The notes under the pieces: generated by a model | The model's input: only the letters and a program-made list of their open reading frames with translations | Told to the model about the DNA's origin: nothing | Databases searched by the model: none | In this document: one piece after another, positions 46,150 through 58,542 of the stretch | Numbering within the stretch: position 1 is the stretch's first letter | How the letters are laid out: each line of letters starts with the position of its first letter | Assembly (NCBI GenBank): GCA_018340375.1 | Contig: JAFFJZ010000013.1 | Coordinates: 1,893,501 to 1,957,500 of the forward strand | DNA length: 64,000 nt | Direction of reading: 5' to 3' | Source: Gonatopus flavifemur | Taxonomy: Eukaryota > Arthropoda > Insecta > Hymenoptera > Dryinidae | Program-made: the position numbers and the translations under genes

Positions 46150-48840
46150 CAAAGCTGCTAAAAATTTAACAGCTGCATCTCTTTTCTCTGAGAAACTGTA
46201 CATAGGACTTTTTGTATGCGTTCGATTATACTTTCAATTCTGTTCCTCAAATATTCAGGTGCCTTACAATAAGTATTCAACGCATGCCTAATATGTGACT
46301 CAACGAGCGAATAGTGAACTAGTTTCTTGGCACGCAGAGAAAGATACGGTCCAACGTGGTAAATATGAAACAATATTGCCTTCAATCTTTCAACGAGGAA
46401 GTCGATATGTAAATTCCACTTCAAATTCTCATCCACGATCAAACCAAGGTTAGTAACATTGTCACTGTAGTCCAACTACTTGCATGAAACACAGTCAACG
46501 CTGTTCAACGATCTTATACAATCGATACTATGCATGAAAACCCGACAACTCACATCCGTTTTATCAAATTTTTTTTTCACTATTATGCGAAAAAATCATC
46601 TGCGTTTTATCAGGATTCAAGATGAGTTTGTTATCATACAGGTGAGGAGAAATATTATTCAGATCAGCCTGCATCAGTTTTACAACGAGTTTTAATGAAT
46701 ATGTATTCAACTTCATCACAATGTCTAAGATGAAAACCGCCCTATTCAAAGAAACCAAATTGATATCTGATAGGTGAATATTGAATAGCAATGGGGACAA
46801 AATCGCTTCCTGAAAAACTCCTGTTTTCTGAATCACCTTGCCACTAACAGAATCATTAATTTTCATTTTTACCTTCCTATTTTCCAGATAATCACGGAAC
46901 CACAGAATAATATGCTCACGGAGCCCAATTCTCATGAGCTTTTCAAGCAAGATACCATGATCGAGCGTATCGAATGCCGCCGACAAATCAAGAAAGACAT
47001 TCAACGACGCCATTCTTTCGTCAATTTTGCCTTACGCCGAATCCATGAAATCATTCAACAGATCCGTTGTAGATCTGTTACGAACAAATCCGTATTGAAA
47101 CGGTTGAATAATAGCGTGTGACAGACAGTATTCAGACAATTTTTCATTCATGAAACATTCAAAAATTTTTAACAAAGAATTGATACATCTTATGGGGGTG
47201 TAATTATCCAATACGTTCCTCGGACCTTCCTCATGAATTGGGGTGAGGCGAACGACCTTCAAGTCCTCAGGCGTCTTTTTTTCTTCCACAATCTTGTCAA
47301 ACAGATGTAAAAGCACCGGACTGAGGACCGACAAATTCTCTTTCATATCAACCACTCTTATCCTATCGTCCCCTGGCCCACAAGATACATTAATATTTTC
47401 TAACACTTTATACAAATCAGCAGCACTCATACGCTCGATCATGGACAACTTCCGGTCCTCCCCGAGCACGCCTCAACAACCCGCATGCGATCTGAATTGG
47501 AACCCTAGTAAATGGCTCTTAATTCATCAGAAACTTTTCGTTGAAAGTGGACATCAAACTCATCAGCTAGCGACAGAGTATCAAAAATTCCTTGAACTGC
47601 ACCAAAATATCATTCTTTCTCGCCTTCACCCGATTCAAAATTTCATTAACTATACGTCACGTGAGTCTTATATTCCCTTCACTCAATACAAATTCCTTCT
47701 GATAGTATTCAGTTTTCTTATTCCTAATCAAACTTGTAATTCTATTTCTGAACTTCTTAAATTCATCAGCCAATTGATAGTCATGTCTGTTTTTCTTCAA
47801 TCCCGACCATAGAACTTGTTTCTGCTTCATTAGTGTCGACAATTCGGCATCGAACCAATCTTTATTATTTGCAGAGCAAGCAGCAGTGACCGTGAATGAA
47901 GGATCATTATGAATTGACTGGAAGTTACTTTTTATAGCATCATAAATCTCATAAGCTGTACTCAGGCTCAAAACATCAGACCATACAGTTCTGTGAATGT
48001 TTCACCTGACTACATCGTTATCCAGGCGTACAAGCGTAACGAGTTCATTAATGTCATTAGAGGAACCGTCGAACTTCACATTCAAACCAACAATATAGTG
48101 ATCCGATATGTTGAATCTAAGAATGAAAGGCAGCAATTGCAGGTCAGCCAGATTCGAGTCAATATGATCAACACATGTGCCTGATGAAACATCGAGTCTG
48201 AATTCTTCTCTTGTCACGGTATTTACATGGGTTTTGAATCCATTATCAAAACTTGACGTAAGGTAAGCATTGAAGTGCCTATTAACATATAATAAATTGA
48301 TATTAGTATCACCGATTATAATTACTCTACCTTTGTCTTTCTTAGATGAAATGAATCTATGGAGTCCATTCAGGAAATCATCAACGCTGCAGCCTGCCGG
48401 CCTGTATACAGCTAACAATCCAAATGTTTGCCCTCTGAACTTAACTCAACAGCACAACGACTCCGCACCATCAATGACACAATTTCCCAAACCATACGGC
48501 AAACTATCTTCAATGAAAACGATAATCCCCCCCCCCCCTTCTTCTGACACATGGTATCACATGACTATCATTCAAACTCCGAATATTCGCCTCAGACAAA
48601 ACAACCACATCCAACCCAGATAATATCTCTTCAATTGATAACAAAATGAGTCCCAATTTTTTTGTATATTTCTAATATTCAAGTATACTATGTTTAGATC
48701 ATTTTTAATTTTTTGTTTCAGCTCTCTCAGATCCTCGACACTTTCAACTAAGACCTCAGCATTTTCTTCTCCGATATCATTATAAAATGAACCCGTAAAA
48801 AATGTTATGCAACAAACAATTTGAAGATTTTGAAACACAA
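46150..48840 (-). pseudogene. CR1/Jockey-group non-LTR retrotransposon, decayed
   Basis: Minus-strand pieces in order. LNIVYLNIRNIQKNWDSFC (endonuclease start, about 48700). After shifts near a G-run (48530-48541), VYRPAGCSVDDFLN, GDTNINLL, VDHIDSN and ISDHYIV, the endonuclease catalytic motifs (48418-48002). A linker with WFDAELSTLMKQKQ (47850). Reverse transcriptase: VVRLTPIHEEGPR, NYTPIRCINSLLKIFE, QYGFVRNRSTTDLL, FLDLSAAFDTLDH (first catalytic Asp) and LSPLLFNIHLSDI. The YADD box is replaced by LDIV, so two catalytic Asp are lost. The end domain reads LGLIVDENLKWNLHI and YHVGPYLSLRAKKLVHYSL to 46158. At least five frame breaks; dead. Clade by motif style only. Confidence 0.85.
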
Positions 48841-49167
48841 ATGAAATGTATGAATAAGAGATTGTATAAATGTATTAATGAAAATGGAAATGAAATAAGT
48901 GATACTGTATATAATGGAGAAACAGAGAAGAGGAGAAAAAAAAATTATCAACAGACAGCAAAATAGATAGTTGAAACTCCCATCAAGTTAATCGTCACGG
49001 AGTATTTAGCAATTGAAGTTGGCAGAGCAGTACAGCATCCCGATGACTCACTGGATAAAATCAATATCAGCCTCCGTAGAAATTTTCAGTGATTTACTTT
49101 TTTCTTCTTTTTTGACAAACATTTGTTCATTCCTTATCCATGAGAATTTAAATCTCTCCTCCTAGAC
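48841..49167. other. Non-coding, nothing recognised
   Basis: AT-rich spacer between the LINE and the hAT-like element. Confidence 0.4.
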
Positions 49168-49175
49168 CACCTGTC

Positions 49176-50022
49176 TAGTGTTGCCGCGATCTTTGATTCA
49201 GATCGAAGATCGTCTCGGATTGGCTCGAAATTTCGAGCCAATCTTCGAGCTGACCTCAATAATTCTGTACGATCCGATCTTCGAGCAGAGCTGAAAGAAT
49301 TCCAGTCGATCCGAGTTTCGAGCTAAGCCAGAACTATGAGATCGACGAGCTAGATCGTCACTGAAGAAATTTCCCTTCAGACGAGGGAACAGAGGAAACA
49401 TGTGATGGAAAACTGCTTGATTTTACACATGAAACAATATTGAGATTATAATTATTATAATATTGAGATTGAATATTGAGATTATCATGGAATAAGTCAG
49501 AGTGTACTTTTTTTCATATTTACCACGGTTTATGAAACAATATTGTGTTCAATTAGTAGCAAAGTCAGGAATTTTGTAAAAATATATTTACAAAGATATT
49601 TTTCTATTATAAAGTTGGTTTTTCTTCACCAATCTTATGAAGATACATTCAATGATGTATTCATCCACCTATTCATTAAAAGATGCATTCATTGAGTTAT
49701 TATAATTAACGCATTTGTAAAATTTGATTCAATTAGTCATGAAAATTTCGAGAAAGCGTTGATATATACTCCAGCTTCAAGAGTTTCAGGAATATGTTCC
49801 ATTCCAAAGAGCTTTTGAATGCAAAAATTTTTTCCTAGCATGTATTTTGGATGGAGATCGTAAGATCGTCGATCTAGCTCGACGATCTTCGAGCCAATCC
49901 GAGCTCCGATCCGAGCAGTTGAGCTATCGATCCAATCTCCAAGCCGATCCCCACTGTAAAACACAAGAGCCAAGCCGAGCTCATGCTCAAAACTCGGATT
50001 AGCTCGGATCGCGGCAACACTA
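49176..50022. mobile_element. hAT-like non-autonomous element, 847 bp
   Basis: Ends TAGTGTTGCCGCGATC on both sides (inverted). Flanks CACCTGTC (49168-49175) and CATCTGAC (50023-50030) agree at six of eight positions, an aged 8-bp duplication. Both subterminal regions (about 150 bp) are dense in cgatcttcgagc / ctcggatt words in both orientations, like hAT transposase-binding subterminal repeats. The AT-rich interior has no gene. Confidence 0.72.
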
Positions 50023-50030
50023 CATCTGAC

Positions 50031-50896
50031 GAACTTTCCAAAATCATTGCTTGGTCACTTTGGAAACACTTTCAACAATTCAAATCTTCTTATTAATTCC
50101 AGGAAAGCCAATGTCATTGATGAAAATATTTTTGTCTTTTTTCCTCTCCAAGAAGAGATTCCTAAAGTAGGACATTGAAAAATCAACAACGATATCCCCC
50201 GTTTTCCCTGGATATTTCTTGTTCGTAAGACGGTAAACATCCCATTGAACCATGCATGCAGATCCAAAAAACTCCAGAACTTGTCAATTACATCGACATC
50301 AATACGATTGGTCACAATTGTACATGATCTGAGGTTACAGCGTGGAGGATAACAAAACGTTATCCACGCTATGGCGTCAGATTTGCGCGAAATTCAGGCA
50401 AATTTTATTCGTGAAAAAAGTCCAAATTTGATCCAGAAAGGTGATACAATATTGTCCAGTCTACAGCAATATGGTCAAAAAATATGGGTCGTCAATGTTT
50501 GACCACATGTGACTCATGATACTAGTCTCTTTCAAATGAAACGTCGGTTTGCAATAGTTCGTTCCGGGTTTGATTATATACAATCTGAAAAATCAGTACA
50601 AAACTTCACAACACGGATACGAAGTTTTTTACGTATCAGTATTACGAAATTTTGTATCATGCCAAACATGTGGCCATATCTGTTTATACCATTGTTATGA
50701 AATTTAGGATCAGTTTTGATACAAAATTTCATATCACAGCTTGTTACGGAATTGATTATCATTTGTGATACAAGATTTTGTATTATTTTCAACAGTGACC
50801 AGGCAAAAGTTGGTCATTCTATTGATAGTTGAATTTTCGTCATCACTAGACTTTTTATAATTATCATTCAGTAATGGGCGGAATGATAACTAGATG
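50031..50896. other. Non-coding; small hairpin
   Basis: 50336-50370 forms a hairpin (agcgtgga...aaaac...gttatccacgct). 50500-50790 has scattered inverted 'gatacaaaatttca' words. No gene. Confidence 0.35.
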
Positions 50897-51170
50897 CCCA
50901 CTGAGCATTTCCATTAGAACCTCGTATAATTATTGTGGCAATATTGATGCGATCTTGAAAGTAGCTGTTCTCCATTTTACAAATGCAATATAACAAAAGT
51001 AACTCACAGAAATATTGTTGGAATATCACTTGACAACGTAACATCGCTGTAATTTACTTGTAATTGAATTCTGTAATATTACTGTTGTAATTCTCATGAC
51101 AGGTACTTTCAAGATCGCATCAATATCACTGCAATATCAATGCAAGGTTCTAACAGAAATGCTCAGTGGG
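50897..51170. repeat. MITE, 274 bp, TG on both sides
   Basis: Ends CCCACTGAGCATTTCCATTA and, reverse-complemented, CCCACTGAGCATTTCTGTTA. Arms also share 'gatgcgatcttgaaagtac'-like sequence. TG at 50895-50896 and 51171-51172. Non-coding. Confidence 0.75.
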
Positions 51171-51559
51171 TGTACTATTGGTTAATTGTTCCACATGGAC
51201 TCATCAATTATGTTCTCGTTTTTTAAAGAATTCATTGATTAACAGAATCCATTCATCTCAATTTGACCTTATTGAAGAGCGATTTCCGTCGCCAATAGAT
51301 TACGATTCGATTGGATCAATTTTGAGTTCATTTCGGATACACTTACATATAATGAACATTTAATGAGCCTGCACAGGTTCATAGTCTCACTACGTTCAAA
51401 ACTGGATTTTTTTCCCACACTATTGATCTACACTGATGGAATATGATTTAAAATTTCGATTCTTATTTGATTCTTTTGACAGTCTTTTCATGTAACCATC
51501 TCTATTTTATATTCCATGTTTTGCCTGAATCATCTTCCAAAATGTTATTTGGACTCAAA

Positions 51560-53253
51560 ACATAGGACATATCATTTGAACTATCAGAGATGATTTGAAT
51601 GAGATGATGAGCTCAATCAGAAAGATTCCAGCTTACGAAAGTCATTATTCGAGATCTCACACGTCCCGCAAATATCTACCACAAGGTTTGAACGTGTCAA
51701 TGATGCATGAACTTTACTCATCGGAAACTACGCATCCAGTAAGCGTCGCAACTAACAGAAAAGTATTCAATGAAACAGGTCTTAGATTGAAATCTCCTAA
51801 ACTAGATACTTGTCATAAGTGTGATCAATATGCAGCGCAGTTCAAATATGAATCAGATGTTGATAATAAAAATAATATTCTCTTATGTCAAAAATCTCAT
51901 CATGATGAAGCAAAATTTGCGTACGATTCAAAATCTTTAGATGAAAAGAGAGCGAACCAAGATTCGCGTAAGGGAAATATTGTTCGCTCATTTGATCTTC
52001 AGGAATGTCTTCCAACCCCTATGTTGAATATATCCGTATCCTTTTATAAAAGACCTTTATGGACATACAATCTCACAGTAACTGATAGTACGCGTAAAAA
52101 AACTACATGTTATACACTGAGAGAAATAATTACTAATACCAAGAAAATGTATTCTTGAATTTTTTCAAGAATCCACATTCTTGATAAACAGTTGACATGT
52201 GTAGACCCAAGAAAAATTTTCTTGGATCAAGAAAATATTTTTCCAATTCATGAATTATATTCTTAGCTTCAGAAAAATTTTCTTGTATCAAGGATACATA
52301 TTTCTTAAGCAACGGATTCCTTCGAACATGGGAATATGTTGTTGGTGATAGTAATTATTTCTCTCAGTGTATGAAGGAATAGGAAATAGAGGTTCAAATG
52401 AAATTGATTCTTGCTTAAGCATGTTCTTAAATGATATTCCATCAGAAGTGAAGCACATTGTTTTTTATTCTGATTCATGTAGTGGACAAAATGAGAACAA
52501 TAATGTGATCGCAATGTTCATTTCTATTATGGAATCGAAACTAAATTTGAAGACAATCGATCATAAGTTCTTAGTTCCTGGTCATACGCATATGGAATGT
52601 GATGTAGATCATGCTGTCATAGAACGGGCTAAAAAAAAGGTAACCAAAATGGATCATCCAAAGGATTGGTATACATTAATTAGAAATGCTAAACGTAAAA
52701 ACCCATTCGATGTTGTGATGATGACACGAGAAAATTTTAAAAAGTTTGATCTGCTCTTGAAGGGTCCTTTGGTCATACGTCACGAAAAATTTGATGGTCA
52801 CCGTTTTCTATGGTCAAATGTCAAATGGTTAAGATACACCAGAGAATATGGCACTGTATTATATAAGAAATGTCTAAACGAAGAGAAGCCATTTCTTAAA
52901 TTAGATTTAAGGAGACATTTAAAAGGAAATCTTCAAGAGAAATTAGAACAACTATATAATGGTCCTTTGAATATATCTGAGGAGAAAAAGAAAATTTATT
53001 AAGTTTGTTGTCCCTCGTTGATCCTGATGTTCGACCATTTTATCATAATTCACCGACATCAAAGAATTTGCGAGATACTGACCCAGATATTCATTCATTG
53101 GAAATTGATCAAACCGTCACAATTAATGAAGAAAGTCAACCCAAAAAGCAAAACAGGAATGAGAAACAAAGGAAAAAATCAAGGGTCACTTGTATAAAAC
53201 ATTCCATACGTTGGAACGTAGTAGATTTTGTATGGACATACTTTCTAAACTAA
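51560..53253 (+). pseudogene. Putative DDE-type transposase (DUF7869-like), split by a MITE
   Basis: Plus-strand protein in three pieces. The first, to 52112, has IPAYESHYSRSHTSRKYL, then LDTCHKCDQYAAQFKYES (Cys pair) and SVSFYKRPLWTYNLTV. A MITE interrupts at 52113-52369. The second piece resumes YEGIGNRGSNEIDSCL, then HIVFYSDSCSGQNENNN, HKFLVPGHTHMECDVDHAVI and KKVTKMDHPKDWYTLIR to a stop at 53002. A frameshift leads into LLSLVDPDVRPFYHN (53005-53253). I recall this order (YESHYSR, YSD-C-GQN, GHTHMECD) from a high-copy arthropod repeat family with an RNase-H-like core. The Asp of YSDSC and those in ECDVDH are candidate metal ligands (inference). Removing 259 bp restores the frame across the MITE. 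The start is uncertain because the frame lacks a clear ATG. Confidence 0.72.
52113..52369. repeat. MITE inserted in the DDE-like gene
   Basis: Ends CACTGAGAGAAATAATTACT on both sides (left from 52115, right ending 52369), flanked by TA. Arms include 'ttcttgaa' and 'caagaaaat' words. Deleting 52113-52371 (259 bp) joins codons TGT TA|T GAA and restores the reading frame (TCY-EGIGNRG). Confidence 0.85.
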
Positions 53254-53951
53254 TTAAGAATTTCTGTTCTCTCTTATGCTCATCATGATTGTAATTTTTA
53301 GTCGTGTCTTTTGTTATTTTGTTCATACGGTTGGAGATTATCTATAAATTTTGTTATAATGTTATATTAATGTGGATACGGATACTAGATTCATCCACAT
53401 TTCATGGACATGTGGTATTTTTCCTCTTGTACGAAATAAAATTTTGGACTTGTCATATTGCGAAAATTTTCCACAATATATGGTGAATAATTATCCATTT
53501 CTCATGATCAAAACATAGTTTCCACTTGTTACAACACATTTCAAGAATAAAAATAGATTGTTCAAAATTGTGACATATGGCGTTTTTCCTTGCAACCACA
53601 GATGTCTGTTCAGATATTGATGATGGTATTATTTCCACATGCTGGGTCCGGATTTGAGTCACAAAAGTGACACAGAAACACTCAAATCCTAATCCATCGG
53701 TCTCCAGCTGGTAGTTCAAATATTGGTCAAACGTATTTCTACTTGGTTCAATGGGATTGAAACATTAAACATAGAAATGTTGTAGTTTCCTCCTTCTTTG
53801 AGTGGAGTAATTATTGCTTATCCGATTTCCAATAATTGAATCCATAAATCCTTGAAAATCTCTTCACTTAACTGGAATACTCTTACAATTGTTTCCGGGT
53901 CGGGTACTCGAATTCTTCTAGAACCCAAGCACCCTCTGCTTCCCGATTCCA
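53254..53951. other. Non-coding, nothing recognised
   Basis: AT-rich 3' flank of the DDE-like gene. No TIR partner was found that would bound the parent transposon. Confidence 0.4.
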
Positions 53952-54961
53952 ATCGGGATCAGTGATGCCAGCATTTGGTCGACCGAGTCGATTTACCCTC
54001 TCCATCTGACCATTTCTCGTCCCCACCATTCCAGCCGGGAGTACGCACACATTGAAACCCGTATTCATGTGATTCGGAACCGGTCGGTTCACTTCGAGTC
54101 AGCTCGGACAATCGAGGGAGAACCAACTATCCGTCGGTCTTTGTCTTCTCAATATGTTTTACGATCGGCTAACTCCGTGCAAGATCGGAAAAAATTTAAA
54201 GCCCACGCGGTCGACTTACCGAAAAGTTCCACCGCTTTTTCTTTTCCAAGCGACAATTTTATTGTAATCAGTATCGAACTGACTTACCCGGCACCCCGGG
54301 CAATTCTCGGCCGGGGCCCTTCGATATTTTTTTCGTTTTTTTTTCAAATCAAGAGCCAGTTCAATACTGATTATCAAATTATCACGATGAAATATAAATT
54401 TGATGCATAGCATCATTTCATTGAATTAAAATCGAATATGAGTAAATAATTTTTCAATTATTATTTATTTTTCATAAATTTTATAAGATTATTGGTTATT
54501 CTTATGACTGATTATGAAGCTTTCAAGAACTCCTATATGTATTGTATAAAATTTTCTAATAGTTGCGTATTTCTAATCATTATTTTAAATCTTGATGATT
54601 TTTCAATGAATTTCATTAGAATTGTCAATCAATCGATGGTTGAAAAATTCTAAGATAGTTTGGGGATCTATGATAAATGTCCTGCGGTGAATTCCATAAT
54701 TTTCCCTGATAAATTAATTTTCAGAGATCACTATGATATTCCAGTAATGAGGATAATCAAATCAACATCGATTATCAGATGTTGATCAACATCAAAATAA
54801 TAAGACTGAATATTCAATTGATTGAGTGCAAATTATTTTCAATGGACTGAATAATTAGATTTGAGCATTCAAATAGATATTTCATCATTTCACGCATTAT
54901 CAGTCTCTTTCCTCCGCTGCATTACTTCATAGACGTAATATGTGGATCGAAATATTACAAG

Positions 54962-55030
54962 ACCCCATAGCCTAGCGGCAAAAGACATGTTTCTTGCGGA
55001 AGAACGGTCGGGTTCGATTCTGTGTGGAGA
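54962..55030 (+). other. tRNA-like Pol III promoter boxes (left arm)
   Basis: A-box TAGCCTAGCGG (perfect match to TRGYNNAGYGG) is followed about 40 bp later by B-box GGTTCGATTCT. Stems do not fold into a proper tRNA, so this is a tRNA-derived relic or SINE head, not a tRNA gene. Confidence 0.5.
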
Positions 55031-55215
55031 CATTTCATTTTTTTTTGTCATCTCTCTGGTGAATAATTAAATTTCACATCCGATTATTATTTTTTATGTC
55101 ATTACATCGTCATGTTATCAATAATCCTGATCTTTCGGAATGCACTTGCGGATTCGACCAAGTACAGGTCCGAGTCGATTGGAAATTTCCCAAATATTCG
55201 TGTCCATGAGATATA

Positions 55216-55477
55216 CACAGTAAAAAATTTTTCGTCAAATTCAACACACAAGCGAATGTTAACCATTTTTCTTCACACTCAACGTGTGTTGATTCCAGAG
55301 TCACACTCACAAAGTGTTAATTTGAACTCGAATAACATTTTAATGTGTTGAAAATGAATCGATCGAACAGCATTTGATCAGTGTGTTAAATAAACACACA
55401 AAAGTGTTAAATATTCAACACTTGAATTTTGACACGTACTTCTTCTTTACACAATGACGGAATTCCTTTTTACTGTG
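55216..55477. repeat. TA-flanked MITE inside the left arm
   Basis: Ends CACAGTAAAAAATTTTTCGT and, reverse-complemented, CACAGTAAAAAGGAATTCCG. TA at 55214-55215 and 55478-55479. The interior repeats 'gtgttaaat' and 'caacac' words. The right arm keeps only about 85 bp of it (56572-56657), so a deletion followed formation of the foldback. Confidence 0.78.
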
Positions 55478-56847
55478 TAGACCGATCGATGCAGAATCTT
55501 CTGAAATGAGAAATGAATAGCACTTCAGAGGAACGTTTTTGAAGAAGTGTACTTGCAAATTCCATCACTTCCTGTGACGAATTGATGAAAAAATTCAAAA
55601 AATTTGTGTCCATCGAATAAAGACCGATCGATTCGAAATCTAATGAGATGAAAAATCAAATCATTCCGGAGGAACATTTTCGAAAAAGTATACTTGCAAA
55701 TTCCAACAAACCCTTTGACGAATTGATAAAAAAATTTCGAAACTTGGTCTCCGTGGAATATAGACCGATCGATTCTGAATCCCCTCACGCAGAGCAATGG
55801 ATTCTAAGGAGTATGACAAATATCATGAAGGCTGGAATATTTCATAATATATTTTCGAGTATGAGGACAAGTATCTAGATTATAAGTGTTATAAGTACAA
55901 GTATCCATTTATGATGAAGGTGTTTGTTTTGGGGTAGATGGTACTGTCAACTCCAGAGCTCTATATGAATTCACTAGTTCGAAAAGAATTCTTGAAGAGT
56001 TCTATTCTCGCTCTTGAAAAAGGATTCTTCGTGTGGTATCTTGGCGGGTTCATGTCCTGAGGAATATCTTTTTTTCCGATTTCATATTATTCTTTTCTCA
56101 ATTCAAGCAACTGAAGATAGTGATTGTAATAATCTTATATTATAATAGGAACTAACTTTTTTTCCTTGCTGTTATTATATTGATATATAACTGGTTGACG
56201 GTAACCCAAAACAAACACCTTCATCATAAATGGATACTTGTACTCATAACACTTATAATCTAGATACTTGTCCTCATACTCGAAAATATATTATGAAATA
56301 TTCCAGCCTTCATGATATTTGTCATACTCCTTAGAATCCATTGCTCTCCGTGGGGAGATCCAGAATCGATCGGTCTATATTCCACGGAGACAAAGTTTCG
56401 AAATTTTTCTATCAATTCGTCAAAGGGTTTGATGGAATTTGCAAGTATACTTTTTTAAAAACATTCCTCCGAAGTGATTTCATTTTTCATTTCAGTAGAT
56501 TGCAAATCGATCGGTCTTTATTCGATGGACACAAGTTTCTGAAATTTTTTCCATCAATTCGTCACAGGAATTACTCTGGAATCAACACACGTTGAGTGTG
56601 AAGAAAAATGGTTAACATTCGCTTGTGTGTTGAATTTGACGAAAAATTTTTTACTGTGTATATCTCATGGACACGAATATTTGGGAAATTTCCAATCGAC
56701 TCGGACCTGTACTTGGTCGAATCCGCAAGTGCATTCCGAAAGATCAGGATTATTGATAACATGACGATGTAATGACATAAAAAATAATAATCGGATGTGA
56801 AATTTAATTATTCACCAGAGAGATGACAAAAAAAAATGAAATGTCTC

Positions 56848-56913
56848 CACATAGAATCGAACCGGCCGTTCTTCCGCAAGAAACATGTCTTTTGCCGCTA
56901 GGCTATGGGGTCT
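56848..56913 (-). other. tRNA-like Pol III promoter boxes (right arm)
   Basis: Mirror copy of 54962-55030 with the same A- and B-box words on the minus strand. Confidence 0.5.
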
Positions 56914-58542
56914 TGTAATATTTCGATCCACATATTACGTCTATGAAGTTATGCAGCGGAGGAAAGAGACTGATAATGCGTGAAATGATGAAATATCTAT
57001 TTGAATGCTCAAATCTAATTATTCAGTCCATTGAAAATAATTTGCACTCAATCAATTGAATATTCAGTCTTATTATTTTGATGTTGATCAACATCTGATA
57101 ATCGATGTTGATTTGATTATCCTCATTACTGGAATATCATAGTGATCTCTGAGAATTAATTTATCAGGGAAAATTATGGAATTCACCGCAGGACATTTAT
57201 CATAGATCCCCAAACTATCTTAGAATTTTTCAACCATCGATTGATTGACAATTCTAATGAAATTCATTGAAAAATCATCAAGATTCAAAATAATGATTAG
57301 AAATACGCAACTATTAGAAAATTTTTATACAATACATATAGGAGTTCTTGAAAGCTTCATAATCAGTCATAAGAATAACCAATAATCTTATAAAATTTAT
57401 GAAAAATAAATAATAATTGAAAAATTATTTACTCATATTCGATTTTAATTCAATGAAATGATGCTATGCATCAAATTTATATTCCATCGTGATAATTTGA
57501 TAATCAGTATTGAACTGGCTCTTGATTTGAAAAAAAAACGAAAAAAATATCGAAGGGCCACGGCCGAGAATTGCCCGGGGTGCCGGGTAAGTCAGTTCGA
57601 TACTGATTACAATAAAATTATCGCTTGGAAAAGGAAAAGCGGTGGAACTTTTCGGTAAGTCGACCGCGTGGGCTTTGAATTTTTTCCGATCTTGCACGGA
57701 GTTAGCCGATCGTAAAACATATTGAGAAGACAAAGACCGACGGATAGTTGGTTCTCTCTCGATTGTCTGAGCTGACTCGGAGTGAACCGACCGGTTCCGA
57801 ATCACATGAATACGGGTTTCAATGTGTGCGTACTCCCGGCTGGAATGGTGGGGACGAGAAATGGTCAGATGGAGAGGGTAAATCGACTCGGTCGACCAAA
57901 TGCTGGCATCACTGATCGGGATCCCCCAATGTTTCCGGTTTCTCATTTCAGCTCAGAGTTACAAACGCTCCAGATATCGGATATTTGAAATGTTTCTAGT
58001 TTTATAATTCAACTAAATTATTCAGAACATTTCGGACTTTTTATATCATTTCTGTTGGTCGGAATATTCCGAGTTCTCGAATTACGTTAGGGTAATAGAA
58101 ATGTACCCAGAATTTTCATATTCACTGGGACTGTATGACCTTCACTGTTGAACAATTGTTTGAACTTTCATAACTTCTTCAATCATATCTGTAGCTGAAA
58201 TTCCAAACTCCTGGTATTTGAATTGAAAATTCATTCGAAAGTAATTGAATTTTCAAATGTTGACTGAATTGTATTACACATTCATGTATATTTTCGTGAA
58301 TGGATTTTCATACACTGGGAAAAAAGATTGGTATAACCCAACGTGGGCGCATCACGTTGTTCGTTCAACGTCAAAACAACGTTGACTCACGTAAATTTTA
58401 CGTGGTTTGAGACTGCTGCAGCAACCATATTGGAAACGGTGGTGTTACATAGAATTGCCCCTTAAACAGTACGTTATACGTTAACGTTACAGCAGCATTT
58501 GTGTCATATGGAATGACAATAGGTCTATACGAATTTATTATA

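Larger units (their letters stand above)
53960..57914. mobile_element. 3.96-kb hAT-type foldback element
   Basis: Ends CAGTGATGCCAGCATTTGGT on both sides (inverted), flanked by identical ATCGGGAT at 53952-53959 and 57915-57922. Arms 53960-about 55935 and about 56205-57914 are inverted copies with high similarity; the left arm is about 260 bp longer because a MITE (55216-55477) is intact there and truncated on the right. CAGTG ends and an 8-bp duplication are standard for hAT. No transposase; the long frames 54069-54410 and 57464-57946 are mirror images without motifs. Confidence 0.9.

Noticed and set aside
47243..47812. 189-codon plus-strand frame over the second LINE
   Set aside because: Lies opposite the reverse transcriptase and linker pieces, which carry real motifs on the minus strand.
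54069..57946. Two long open frames (54069-54410 plus, 57464-57946 minus) that look like a duplicated gene
   Set aside because: They are mirror copies from the two arms of the hAT-type foldback, contain no family motif, and overlap equally long frames on the other strand.
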